Shown here piece by piece: positions 36,096 to 46,049 of a stretch of DNA of 64,000 nt. The notes under the pieces were generated by a model, which worked only from the letters and a program-made list of their open reading frames with translations, was not told where the DNA came from and did not search any database. Source of the DNA: Hydnum rufescens UP504 (lineage: Eukaryota > Basidiomycota > Agaricomycetes > Cantharellales > Hydnaceae); assembly GCA_014904985.1 (NCBI GenBank), contig MU128929.1:273663-337662 (forward strand), in the 5' to 3' direction. Numbering within the stretch: the stretch's first letter is position 1; each line of letters starts with the position of its first letter. The translations under genes and the position numbers were made by a program.

Positions 36096-37667
36096 CTAGG
36101 CAAGGACCGGATTGAGGTGGGCATGCCGGAAGCGCTTGGTCTCGTGGAGGACCTTCATGATGAAGGAAATCGGGGTCACGTAAGTCACGTCGGAAGAATC
36201 AGTGGCACCAGAACCACCATTGACGATGCCGCCGACGCGGCCAAAGGCGTCTGCGACGCAAGACCCGGAGTCCCCTGTGGCGGAGAACGCGCCCGAATCC
36301 TTGTTGGTGGGAATGACCGGCCACTCCCTTGACTCCGTGTGCTGGCCAGTGAGATCGGTGCGGGTGTAAGACGAAACGTTATTCGCCTTGCCGATGGTCG
36401 TATCAGTCTTTGCGCCGTTTTTGAAGACGATCAAGCACGACTCGCCGTTGGCGTCGAGCATAGGCGGTTTGATGAGGGCGCTCTCGGGGACCTGGTCTTG
36501 GAGGGTCACGAGACGGTTAGTAGGGAATTTGAAGGAAGTGGGGTTGGTGGGGTGCAGATAAACTCTGCGCATAAATTCCCGCCGCGTGTATTTGTCACCT
36601 ATGTTGATGGTGGTGCCGCGGTAGTTGTTGGCGTCGAGCGTACCCGCGTCGATCTTGATGATGGCGAGGTCCAGGGTATACTGACCGGGGTCAGTGGAGA
36701 AGACGATGGGAGGAGCCCAGGCGAGCTTCCCGAAGACACGCTTCTCCCTCCCCTCCCAGTGAGTAGCGATCTCGTGGCGGAAGGCCCTGAGTACCTCCAG
36801 CCCCCTCTCCACCTTTTGCAAATCCTGCTCCACCTCCCTGACCAATATGGGGTCATCCACGTCTCTGACAGTCTCCTTGGCATCGGTGATCGCGGACTGC
36901 TGGTCCTCAACCTTATCGTCGATGACGGCAAGCTTCTCGTCGAAACCGGACGAGCCAAGAACCATCACGTCTTCACCCGCGTTGCTGTCGTTCTTGCACT
37001 CGTATTCCTTGTTGTCGTCCTTGTCAAGAGAGAGGACGACGTGGCGGCAAGTGACAAGGTATATGTCCTTGTCATCCCCGCCGGCACTGAGGTAGAACCC
37101 ACCTGTTCCCTCGGCCCAGGGCCTATCTTTAGGGGAGATCGGAATGCCGAGGGTCGCGGTGTACGGGTTGCGAGCGCCGAAAGTTGGGTCGAGAAAGGGG
37201 ACGGGATCGAGGAATCTGTTGCCTACCTGTCTCATAACGCGAGACTCCCTGATTTCTACATGGTAGTCGCGGATGCCATAAGTGTCGATGAACGTGCGGC
37301 ATTCGAGGGCGACAATGCTGCCATCCTCAAAGCTGAGCGCCCCGAACTCGATGCCAATCCAAACGATAGCCAGGCTGGAGGACTGTCCGACTTCGGCGAT
37401 ACGGAGTGCATCGATACTAGTCCAGTTCACGCACATCGTGTTCAGGCCACGGCGAAGGCGGTCGGCTAAACCGTGGTCCCAAGCACTTGCAAGGGGGTGG
37501 TCACCCAGAGGCCTCAGCTCTTTGAGGATGGTGTAGGCCTCGAAGCCGGTTGGAGACTCGAAGGCGCCGGGTCTGGTGGTAGCGATGAGGCGCGGTTTGG
37601 AGGGTAAGCCCCTGTAGTAGATATTAGACAGAGTCTTGGTCACCACGAACGGGGTGGGTTCCGGCAT
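36096..37667 (-). CDS. intracellular trypsin-fold (PA-clan) serine protease, copy 2
   Basis: 523 residues from MPEPTPFVV, about 88-90 percent identical to copy 1 by eye. The triad is conserved: LVTCRHVV, YTLDLAIIKID and TGDSGSC. Differences concentrate in the inserted helical segment (two residues added after LSLDKD, three lost around RDVDDPILVREVEQD). The catalytic core and the N-terminal domain differ mostly at synonymous or conservative positions. An open frame after duplication suggests the copy is still under constraint. It lies head-to-tail with copy 1, about 1.2 kb away. Confidence 0.75.
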   Translation of the reverse strand: MPEPTPFVVTKTLSNIYYRGLPSKPRLIATTRPGAFESPTGFEAYTILKELRPLGDHPLASAWDHGLADRLRRGLNTMCVNWTSIDALRIAEVGQSSSLAIVWIGIEFGALSFEDGSIVALECRTFIDTYGIRDYHVEIRESRVMRQVGNRFLDPVPFLDPTFGARNPYTATLGIPISPKDRPWAEGTGGFYLSAGGDDKDIYLVTCRHVVLSLDKDDNKEYECKNDSNAGEDVMVLGSSGFDEKLAVIDDKVEDQQSAITDAKETVRDVDDPILVREVEQDLQKVERGLEVLRAFRHEIATHWEGREKRVFGKLAWAPPIVFSTDPGQYTLDLAIIKIDAGTLDANNYRGTTINIGDKYTRREFMRRVYLHPTNPTSFKFPTNRLVTLQDQVPESALIKPPMLDANGESCLIVFKNGAKTDTTIGKANNVSSYTRTDLTGQHTESREWPVIPTNKDSGAFSATGDSGSCVADAFGRVGGIVNGGSGATDSSDVTYVTPISFIMKVLHETKRFRHAHLNPVLA

Positions 37668-38289
37668 AGTGAGGTGTTCGGTGGCAGACGGAAGGTCGCT
37701 CGAAACGGTTGCTGTGTGTGAGAGGGGGGGGAACTGCAATGCCTCGTCCTCGCGGGTCGGCTGGAAGGCTATGGCGAGCTTAGAGGGGTCCACTAAAAAA
37801 AGGGCAAACAAAGGTTGGTACGGGAAGGGAGTGAAAGAGTGAAAACGAAACGCACTCGTTATAGATGTTGTGTATGGTTGGCGACCACGGTCAGATCTAC
37901 ACGGGCACTCCGGTTACTGTAATCGGTAATTTGAGGGTTAGCGATTCTGTTGCGTTCGATCACCGGCGAGTCCTCTTCTACAGTCTTCTACGCGGGTGTG
38001 CACTGTGCGTGAGAGACTGGGGAGGATTGCTCCGCCGGTCTCACGCCTGCTACCCTTGCGACAAGCTATAGTGGATGGATCCAGGGTGGCGGGGGACTGG
38101 GAAGAGAGACTTCAACTCTTCAGCTTAGACAATGCGGATGTTCCAATGGTCGAATCGCTCAGCTGTCGGAAGCAAACACGGCTCCAGTCGGCTCGCTCTC
38201 AATTGACACCTGAAGATACCCTCCATAGTCTGCATTGCCGAAATCTAGGATGGGTTCCCGACACTCAAAAATGTAACAAGGCCTTCCAG

Positions 38290-38650
38290 ATTGCCAATCG
38301 TATCCCGTCCTCTCTGTCTCCCACCCTTCATATGCAGGGGCTCCGCCGCAAAACGTTAAGCCGCACCTTTCAATGCTGCACTGGCCATGCCCACATTGGC
38401 GGATTCTATCATCGACACTCAATTGACGAACCAGGAACCAGTCTCATGGAATTGCGGCCGTGTCCTCCAGACCCACGACTACGTCCTCTTCAACTGTCCA
38501 CTCCACTGTAGACACAGACACCGTTTTGGGAAAAGGTAGCGCCCTGCCGGGTACGGAAAAGGCCATAATTCGCCTTTCTGCCTTCTTGGAAAAGTCGGGC
38601 ACTTACGACAAAAGCCAACCGCTGCCGTCCCAGACACCCCGTATATATTG
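38290..38650 (+). mobile_element. remnant of a non-LTR (LINE-type) retroelement, 3' end of polyprotein
   Basis: Contains TGHAHIGGFYHRHSIDEP, then in a shifted frame a Cys-containing segment and LQTHDYVLFNCPLH, then in another frame GTEKAIIRLSAFLEKSGTYDKSQ. This order is the C-terminal zinc-knuckle and tail of many fungal LINE reverse-transcriptase/RNase H polyproteins. At least two frame changes show it is dead. It sits immediately beyond the 5' flank of protease copy 2. Confidence 0.55.
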
Positions 38651-39004
38651 ACTCTATTGCCAACTTTACATGACTGTTTTCTACCCCAGAATTAATATTA
38701 TTGCCCGTATCGTAATGTTTTGGAGTCAGTGCGTCACCAAATTGTAGTGATGGCCCTGCAGCGTGCTCTGCTATACCACACTTGCCAAACTAGTCCGAGT
38801 CATGAGCAACTCGTTTAAAGGCCAGATAAGCGCAAATAAAGAGAACTGAGTGAAATGAATGATTATGTAATTCGATTTGTTCAAGTACGCTTCGAATTAG
38901 CATTCACTGTCTCATTCCCCCCCTTCTCCTGGCCAACTTGCTTGTACACGCGCTGTACGGCCAAGCAACACGTCAATTCTCTCTCTCGATAATCCTCGTT
39001 AATC

Positions 39005-40290
39005 ATGACTGGTGTGCCTAACGACGTTTCTGTTGCTCTTTCCCTTGACATCTCTGCTATTACCTTGGGTCCCTGGCTCTCCAAACTCAGGGAGGTAGAC
39101 CAGAAGCGCGTTTTTAGCATAACGTGGAATTTTCTCAAAGCATCCAACCAACTTACCGACACTCAGCTTTCCCCTCAACAAGCCATTGACCTTGCAAGCG
39201 CATGCGGATCTGTCGCCCATGCTTTCTCTCTTCACCCAGACCCTCCCGCAAATCCTAACTCTCCCCCGTTCTCTCTACTCCTCCTTCCCAGACTCCCACA
39301 ATATCTCCTTGGAGCTCCATCAAGTCCCTTCCCTCCTTCGACACTTCGTCAAATCTCGCAAAGCTAATCCCTCGCGCCTTCCATGAAGCTATCGCAGACA
39401 GATTGTATATACCACTGTCAACATTCACATTTGATGCAATCGAGGCCTTCCGCATGGGGAAAACAGTCGAGCTTGAGAAAGTAAGCGACGTTAAGGACCC
39501 TAAGGTCACGGTCAGACGACCGAAGACCCAAGAATTTGCAGCCACAGAAGACACGCTCTCTCGCTCAGACTGGGATGGCGCATACAGTAACTTTCTTGAT
39601 CTAATCCAAGAAGTTCACGGTCTCGCGGCTGCACATGCTTGGAGAGACTGGTACAAGTCACTTCGCGAGCATTTCCACTATCGCAAAGATGACGGCTTTC
39701 CTATCATTCGTCGCTTCGATAAAACCGTACGCATACAATGGTTCAATTCCCAGACTATGTTCGCTCTGGATGACAAACTCTGGTCATCGCTTCTTCCATC
39801 TATTGAATCCGAGATTCGCACTGAGCAATTTCGCTCGTCATTACAGGGTGCCTCCAATGCTTCATCTTCTCCGTCTTCTTCCTATCTCTTCTCTCATAGT
39901 CGCTCCCCTTTCCACCGCCATAATCTTCCCTCGTCCAAGCCATCCTTCCACCCGTATGAGCGCCCATCGCCCTTTCCAAAGAGCAGCCGATCGTCGGGCC
40001 CTGCCTCGAGCCGCGTTTGCTTCGGGCGCGCAAACCATACGGCTAGGAAGTGTAATGCCCCCTCCTCCATACATGGACAGAACATCCTGGTCAACTGGCG
40101 GGATGGAAAACTCGTTGCTAACCCATCAAACGATACAATCTGTGTCTTCTGGAACACCCCGGGAGGCTGTCAAAATAACAACCAATGAACAAGCGAACAT
40201 GCACCGCTGCTCTCTCTGCCTTCGCAGACAACATGGCGCAAGCACACATTCTCACTCCTAGATTGGCTCCAGTGACTCCCCTGCTCGCCG
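39005..40290 (+). pseudogene. Gag-like protein of the DIRS-like element
   Basis: Reads MTGVPNDVSVALSLDISAI..WLSKLREVDQKRV at the start. After two frame changes a long frame (39,403-40,188) contains WDGAYSNFLDLIQEVH, HAWRDWYKSLREHFHYR and a Ser/Pro-rich linker, then CFGRANHTARKC and ICVFWNTPGGC. After a further one-base shift it gives HRCSLCLRRQHGASTH. The Cys/His pattern is the zinc-binding tail of DIRS Gag proteins. Not functional as it stands. Confidence 0.6.
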
Positions 40291-40701
40291 ACATCTTTGA
40301 CCGCGAGCTTAAACTATTTGCTCTTGCTGATCGATACCCTAATCTTGTCAACTATATTCGTTTCGGTTTTCCAATGGGTCCCTGCCGACCCTATACTCAA
40401 CTATAATTCACAAAAACCACTACAAAGATAATCTTGAAGCCAATATTGCAGAAGACTACTTCAAAGAAGAGACTGACATCGGCCGTATGGCGGGCCCGAT
40501 GCCAATCGCAGACGCCGAGGAGTTCCTTAACAGTAAAATTTATGTCTCACCAGTAGGAATGGTGCCCAAGCCCAACTCAGTGAGGAAGTGGCGGATCATT
40601 CGAGACCTTTCCTTCTCCGGAAAGTCCGGCTTCTCCGTAAATGACTTGATTCCAGCCGACGGCTTGACTAGATGGACAACTTTCGATGTATTTGCTGAAT
40701 G

Positions 40702-41299
40702 GTATGTTCTCTTATTCTCCCCCCCCCCTCTCCCCTCTTTCTCCTTTCCTTTCTCCCTTTCTTCCCATGCCCTTATCCTTCATTGCTTCTGTCATTCAAG
40801 TCTTCTGGTGGTAACACTGTGAAGCCGCGTTGGGCCGAGTGTGTCACACAGCCCAAGCGTGCTGGAGAAACCAAGGCCTGTCATGCGATGGCCACCTTAT
40901 GAGGCAGTGTGCCTAAGGTGTGGGTTTCTCCAGCGTTTTATTTGGGTTTCGTGCAACCCGATGGGCAACATATGGTTGGCCCAGCAGAAGAAGCAGCTAC
41001 CGAACCACTGGTTACCAGTCCGGTCACCTGTAAGGCGGTTGCCTAAGGTGCCGGTTCGGGTAGTTTGGCTTCCGCAAGCAACAAGCGTGCTGTGTTGCTT
41101 GGCGGGTATAGAACCAAGGGCTGCCATGCGATGGCCACCTGTCAGGCAGCAAGCGTGCTGTCCTGTCCTGAAGGTGTGGGTTCTAAGTGTGCGCGAGGTT
41201 CTTCTCCGCCACTCTTATTCATGATCAATGTTTGCTCCCTGCCACAAACACCTCTCATGATGAGCAATCATGGAAAAATGTCTCAATACATCTTCATAG
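40702..41299 (+). other. putative intron of the RT gene with hairpin array
   Basis: Donor gtatgt at 40,702 and acceptor cttcatag at 41,299 restore an uninterrupted RT frame. At 598 nt this is about ten times the usual intron length in this genome. The first 100 bases are a polypyrimidine tract. The middle (40,831-41,190) is the hairpin array described separately. An alternative is a separate insertion into the RT gene; I see no target duplication to support that. Confidence 0.55.
40831..41190 (+). ncRNA. array of related three-way-junction hairpin units
   Basis: At least three units share one design. An outer stem ends in AACC/GGTT: GCTGGAGAAACC with GGTTTCTCCAGC (40,861-40,872 with 40,923-40,934), CTACCGAACC with GGTTCGGGTAG (40,997-41,006 with 41,053-41,063), and TAGAACC with GGTTCTA (41,109-41,115 with 41,179-41,185). 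Inside each are one variable hairpin and then CACCT...AGGTG enclosing a further GGC...GCC or CAGC...GCTG hairpin. Simple hairpins lie between units, for example CAAGCAACA with TGTTGCTTG around 41,076-41,102. AAGCGTGCTG recurs three times. The different outer stems keep pairing although their sequence changed, which favours selection on RNA structure. It is called ncRNA only in the sense of structured RNA; no known family matches. Confidence 0.45.
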
Positions 41300-42719
41300 G
41301 GTGAAACTTGCCCCAGTTGGGACGCAAGGTGCTCAACTTGATATCAAAGCAGCATATCGTTGCATTCCATGCGCATACGATCATCTCCATTCTTAGCCGT
41401 TGGAAAGTGTAATGGAGACCAGCCGCCTGTTGAGGTATGGCTCGACTTTGACTTTCCCTTCGGATGTCGTTCCTCTGGTGGCAACCTCGGCATGGCTTTA
41501 GATGCCACACTTGCACAAGAAACTAGATCTCCCGCTCATCGCGAAGTGGGTGGATGACATTGTCCCTATCCGCACCCCGTCTTCTACCTTAAATGGCACT
41601 CACTCCTATTCTGTCTCCTTTGACGACTTCTTGCTCGAAATCTGCTCATTTGGCTGGCCTATCGCCAAGGATAAAAACTGTGACTTTTCTCCCACTGTCC
41701 TCTTTATCGGCTTCTCATGGGACTTCGATAACAAGTGGTGTCCCTCCCAGAACACAAACGTGAGAAATTCCTGAAACGTACCCAAGATTGGCTTGTGCAT
41801 AGTGACTCCGGGGGTGTCTCCCAGTCCGAGACTGAAAAAGTAGTCGGGAGCTTGGAGCACATATGCTCAGTTCACCGACATGGCCGGTCCTTCCTCGCTC
41901 CGGCTTACGCCTTCTTGAAATCCTTCTCATCAACAAATCGGTTTGTGACTCGGCATCCACCTCGTGACGTGATCGCGGATATGAAGACATGGACCGCCAT
42001 CCTCTCGATTCCTGATGCCTCGCGCTCTCTTGCTAGCCGACCAACAATTGACATTGATATCTGGGTAGACGCATGCACTAGCTGGGGGATAGCAATTGTC
42101 GTTGGTTCACTGTGGCGAGCATGGAAGTTTAAGGCAGGTTGGAAGTCTAATCGTCGCGATATCGGCTGGGCGGAGAGCGCAGCACTCGAACTTGCAGCAT
42201 TAGAGATATGTGCTCGTGGTCACCAGAACTGCGTTGTGATTGTTCGCTCAGACAACCAGGGCTCAATTGGTCAATTCTGGAAAGGCCGAGGTCACAACCC
42301 CGAATCCAACTTGTGTATAAGACGCGCCACTGAAATGTGTATGTGCAATTTCATTGACATCCAACCCTCGTACGTCTGTTCTGCGGAGAATCGAGCTGAT
42401 GCACCGTCGCGTGGACGGGATTTGCGTGCCGAGCACAAATTCCACCACTCCTTTGAGACGCCCAAGGCGCTCCGTGATTTACTCATTGATGTCGATTAGA
42501 AACACCCAAAATGATACTTCGCCAGCATGTGCTGACGAGACTCTTGATCAGGGGCATACTCCGACTTCTGCTGGCAGCAGATCTCAGAGCATTCCACCAC
42601 GCCCTGACGAGTTGTCAAAAACCCCTCCGCCGCCACCACCTCTTCCATTCTCATTTTTCATTTGTCTGCCCCCGCCGCCCTGCCCCCTCCTGCCCCACTC
42701 CCTCTATCATTCTTCCCCT

Positions 42720-43255
42720 TGATTCCTCCTCCCATTCCAGTTTCACGTAGTGATGTGGTTTCATCGAAGTCGGTCTCCCTCGCTTCCGTGAATCCAGACC
42801 TTGTTACCCTCTTCCCTAGAATTATTGGTGCCCCCGCGGGGCGACCACTCCGTGGAGATATGCGTCGTCTGCTCCCTCATCCAAATAGACCCGCTGTGCA
42901 AGCCCATGAGCATATTTTTTTTGGGTCGCTGAATCTTCTCTTGCAATACGTCGCAGTCTTGTTGCTAAGACCGCCCCTTCCTCGTTATCTCATTATGACA
43001 CTAGCCTCCGTGCCATCTGGTCTCATGACACAAAGTTGGATACGGTTCAGCAATTCTGGACTGGATTCTCTGGTGCGATGATGGGCATGTTCCAGAACAC
43101 CTGCGGCTTCCGGTGGATGAGCAAATGTTTCGCCTCTTCATTGCATCCAAGATTGCAAAGGACGGTAAATCTAAGATCTCTGGGACCTTCTCTGGAATTC
43201 GCGCTTGGCATATCACACAAGAACTCCCATGGATGCTCGGTGACTGGCGTCTATT
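42720..43255 (+). pseudogene. tyrosine recombinase N-terminal fragment
   Basis: In shifting frames: PDLVTLFPRIIGAPAGRPL, then HVPEHLRLPVDEQMFRLFIA and GTFSGIRAWHITQELPW. The last two are the core-binding domain of agaricomycete DIRS recombinases. The catalytic R..HxxR..Y domain should follow but is absent; block E sequence begins instead. Confidence 0.6.
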
Positions 43256-43269
43256 AGAACCCAGCGAAG

Positions 43270-44150
43270 GGGAGTGGGGGCGATGCTGATACCGACAATT
43301 TCGTGGTGGGCACCCTAATAACAGCCTCGTCTCTCCCTCTCTACGGCGACATCCCCTGTATGATTGACATTTGCCACATGTTCCTCTCTATCTGGCCAAT
43401 TGGGTCCTTCGAATCTGCGTTGATTTAGAAAGTAAGTTCACACGACCATTAAAGTGGCGGAATTGAAGCAGCGGAATTGTCAGCGACGAAACCATAAAGG
43501 CAAGTCACGACAATGAAGGAGTCAGAGAGAGACACTGAGTATGAACAAAGTTGAAGTAGCCGAAGACGAATGAACAAAGTTATAAAATGAGGTCTCGATG
43601 CCGAAACCATAAGGGTCATGAGGACGAAGTGGTCAGAGAGAGGCAGTCAGGGAGAAGTCATGTAATCAAAGTCCCAAACGCAAGAGACTAAGTCCCTTGC
43701 AGTTTTGAGCACCAAGTGCAAATCTACTTTACTTGGATATCACCCTTAAGTTGATCGCGCGCGAGTTGGGACAAGTTATCATTCGGTACCAAAGGCATAG
43801 GACGAAGACGGATGGGAAGAGAGCTATACATGTTACCCAAAGTATGAGAGAGGCTATCATAACAAAGACTAGTCGATACTCGTGTCGCCACCACCCCGAT
43901 GAGACCGAAGGCCTGAATGGGAGAAGTGCCCACAAAGTCGCCGACAAGCTGGACAGTAACAAAAGGCCGTAATGGGGAGAGGAAAGAAAAGAAAACAGAC
44001 AAACCCAATCACCGAGTTAACTAGCCAGAGCCCCGCCTCCACCAACAATCAGCGAGACAATAAAGGAGTGGAGTAGGAGAACAAGACAAGAAAAGTAAGT
44101 GAAAACGATCCACCTCTCCACCTCGCCGACGTCCCCGGAAAGAAGTTCAC
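43270..44150 (-). repeat. block E fragment plus 3' flank of protease copy 3
   Basis: 43,270-43,445 matches 17,215-17,360 and 32,585-32,640 (gataccgacaatttcg and taataacagc). From 43,445 the sequence follows the 3' flank of protease copy 1 from about 32,675 onward. The same E-to-flank junction therefore occurs at both places, so E was next to the protease unit before it was duplicated. Confidence 0.6.
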
Positions 44151-44174
44151 GGTAAATGGATTTCAGGTGCCTTC

Positions 44175-45746
44175 CTAGGTAAGAACCGGATTGAGGTGGG
44201 CGTGCTGAAAACGCTTGGTCTCGTGGAGGACCTTCATGATGAAGGAGATGGGGGTCACATAAGTCACGTCAGAGGAATCAGTGGCGCCGGAACCACTAGT
44301 GAGGATGCCGGCGACGCGGCCAAAGACGTCCGTGACGCAAGACCCAGAGTCCCCTTTGGCAGAGAATGCGCCCGAATCCTTGTTGGTGGGAATGACTGGC
44401 CACTCCCTCGACTCCCTGTACTCGCCGGCAAGATAGGTGCGGGTATAAGACGAAACACTGTTTGCCTTGCCAATGGTCATATCAGTCTTGGCGCCATTTT
44501 TGAAGACGATCAAGCACGACTCGCCATTGGCATCGAGCATGGGCGGTTTGACGAGGGCATTCTCGGGACCTGGCCTTGGAGGGTCACAAGACGGTTAACG
44601 GGGTATTTGAAGGAAGTAGGGCTGGTGGAGTGCAGATAGACCTTGTCCATGAATTCCCGGCGTGTGTACCCTTGCCTATGTTGATGGTGTTGCCGCGGTA
44701 GTTTTTGGTGTCGAGCTTACCCGCGTCGATCTTGATGACAGCAAGGTCCAGAGTGTACTGACCAGGGTCAGTGGAGAAGATGATAGGAGGAGCCCAGGTG
44801 AGCGTCCCGAAGACACGCTTCTCCTTCCCCACCCAGTGAGTAGCAATCTCGTGGCGCAAGGCCCTGAGTGCCTCCAGCCCCCTCTCCGCCTTCTGTAAAT
44901 CCTGCTCCGCCTCCCTGACCAACATGGGGTCATCCATGTCTTCGACCAACTCGATCCTCTCCTTGGCATCGGTGATCGCGACCTGGTGGCCCTTAATCTC
45001 ATAGTCGATGATGGCGAGCTTGTTGTTGAAAGCAGAGGTGCCAAGGACCATCACATCTTCACGCGCCTTGCGCTCGTTCTTGCGCTCATACTCCTTGTTG
45101 TCGTCGAGAGGAAGGACAACATGCCGGGCAGTGACAAGGTAGATGGCCTTGTCGTCCCCACCGGCACTGAGGTAGAACCCGCCTGTCCCCTCGGCCCAGG
45201 GTCTATCCTTGGCTGAGATCGGGATGCCGAGGAGCGCGGTGTATGGGTCGCGAGCGCTGAAAGTTGGGTCGGGAAAGAGGACAGGATCAAGGAACCTATT
45301 GCCCACCTGTCTCATAACGCGAGACTCCCTGATTTCTACGTGGTAGTCGTGGATACCATAAGTGTCGATAAACTTGCGGCATTCGAGGGCGACAAGGCTG
45401 CCTTCCTCAAAGCTGAGTGCCCCGAACTCGATGCCAATCCAAACGATGACCAGGCTGGAGGACTGTCGACTTCGGCGATACGGAGTGCCTCGATACTAGT
45501 CCAGTTCACGCACATCGAGTTCAGGCCATGGCGAAGGCGGTCAGCTAAACCGTGGTCCCAAGCACTAATGAGGGGGTGATCACCCAGAGGCCTCAGCTCT
45601 TTTAGAATCGGATAAGCTTCGGGGCCGGTTGGAAACTCGAAGGCACCGGGTCTGGTGGTAGCGATGAGGCGCGGTTTGGAAGGCAAGCCCCTGTAGTAGA
45701 CCTTAGAGAGAGTGTTGGTCACCACGAACGGGGTGGGTTCCGTCAT
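44175..45746 (-). pseudogene. trypsin-fold protease, copy 3, frame-broken
   Basis: Aligns with copy 1 over its whole length from MTEPTPFVV to the C-terminus (HAHLNPVLT), with the triad words LVTARHVV, YTLDLAVIKID and KGDSGSC all retained. Three single-base deletions break the frame: near 45,466 (gactgtcgac for gactgtccgac), near 44,670 and in a G run near 44,567. Everything else looks conserved, so this is either a very young pseudogene or an intact gene with consensus errors. Confidence 0.7.
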
Positions 45747-46049
45747 AGTGAGACATTCAGTGGCAGACGGAAGGTCATTCGAAACGGTAGATGTGTGAGG
45801 GAGGGGGGGGTATTGCAACGCCTCATCCTCGCAGGTCGGCTGGAAGGCTATGGCAACCTTAGAGAGGTCCACTGAACAAAGGGAAAACAAAGGTTGGTAC
45901 GGAAGGGTGTGAAAGAGCGAAAACGAAACGCACTAGTAGCAGATGTTGTGCACAGTTGACAACCAGGGTCACGGCAAGCGATTGCTCGGCCGGTCTCAGT
46001 GCGGAAGGCAGCAGGTCTGACTGGGCAGCATCACGTGCCGCCCTCACAA

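Larger units (their letters stand above)
32700..38230 (-). repeat. tandem 2.75-kb duplication carrying protease copies 1 and 2
   Basis: Two direct units, about 32.7-35.46 kb and 35.46-38.23 kb, include the protease gene, about 600 bases of 3' flank and about 350 bases of 5' flank. The 5' flank ends in a shared stretch around gcggatgtcccagtcatcga and cggaagcaaacacggct. The 3' flanks contain several copies of a short word (ccgaaaccataagggcaagt then cgacgacgaagt). A third unit lies at 43.45-46.05 kb and a solitary 5'-flank fragment at 51.97-52.08 kb. Confidence 0.75.
40487..42499 (+). pseudogene. reverse transcriptase-RNase H of the DIRS-like element
   Basis: RT start VSPVGMVPKPNSVRKWRII and RDLSFSGKSGFSVND. 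After a 598-nt putative intron it continues PVGTQGAQLDIKAAYRCIP (first catalytic Asp), FPFGCRSSGGNLGMALDA, and the catalytic KWVDDIVPIR. RNase H region: PTIDIDIWVDACTSWGIAIV, WAESAALELAALEICARG, VRSDNQGSIGQFWKG, ENRADAPSRG. One-base frame changes occur near 41,395, 41,505 and 41,740. The intron call rests on an in-phase gtatgt...ttcatag joining EW to VKLAPVG. Confidence 0.7.
39005..43255 (+). mobile_element. DIRS-like tyrosine-recombinase retroelement, 3' truncated
   Basis: Three modules in order: a Gag-like zinc-binding protein, a reverse transcriptase with RNase H-like domain and no aspartyl protease or DDE integrase, and the N-terminal (SAM-like) part of a tyrosine recombinase. This is the order of DIRS-type elements common in agaricomycetes. 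The recombinase catalytic domain and the right end are missing; the sequence turns abruptly into block E material at about 43,260. The left end is not defined, since I see no terminal repeat between 38,650 and 39,005. Several frame breaks show the copy is inactive. It separates protease copies 2 and 3. Confidence 0.75.

Noticed and set aside
40831..41190. Hammerhead ribozyme or tRNA array as explanation for the hairpins
   Set aside because: GAAAC is present in one unit but there is no CUGAUGA core. The units lack a TTCGA T-loop and an anticodon-type 7-base loop.
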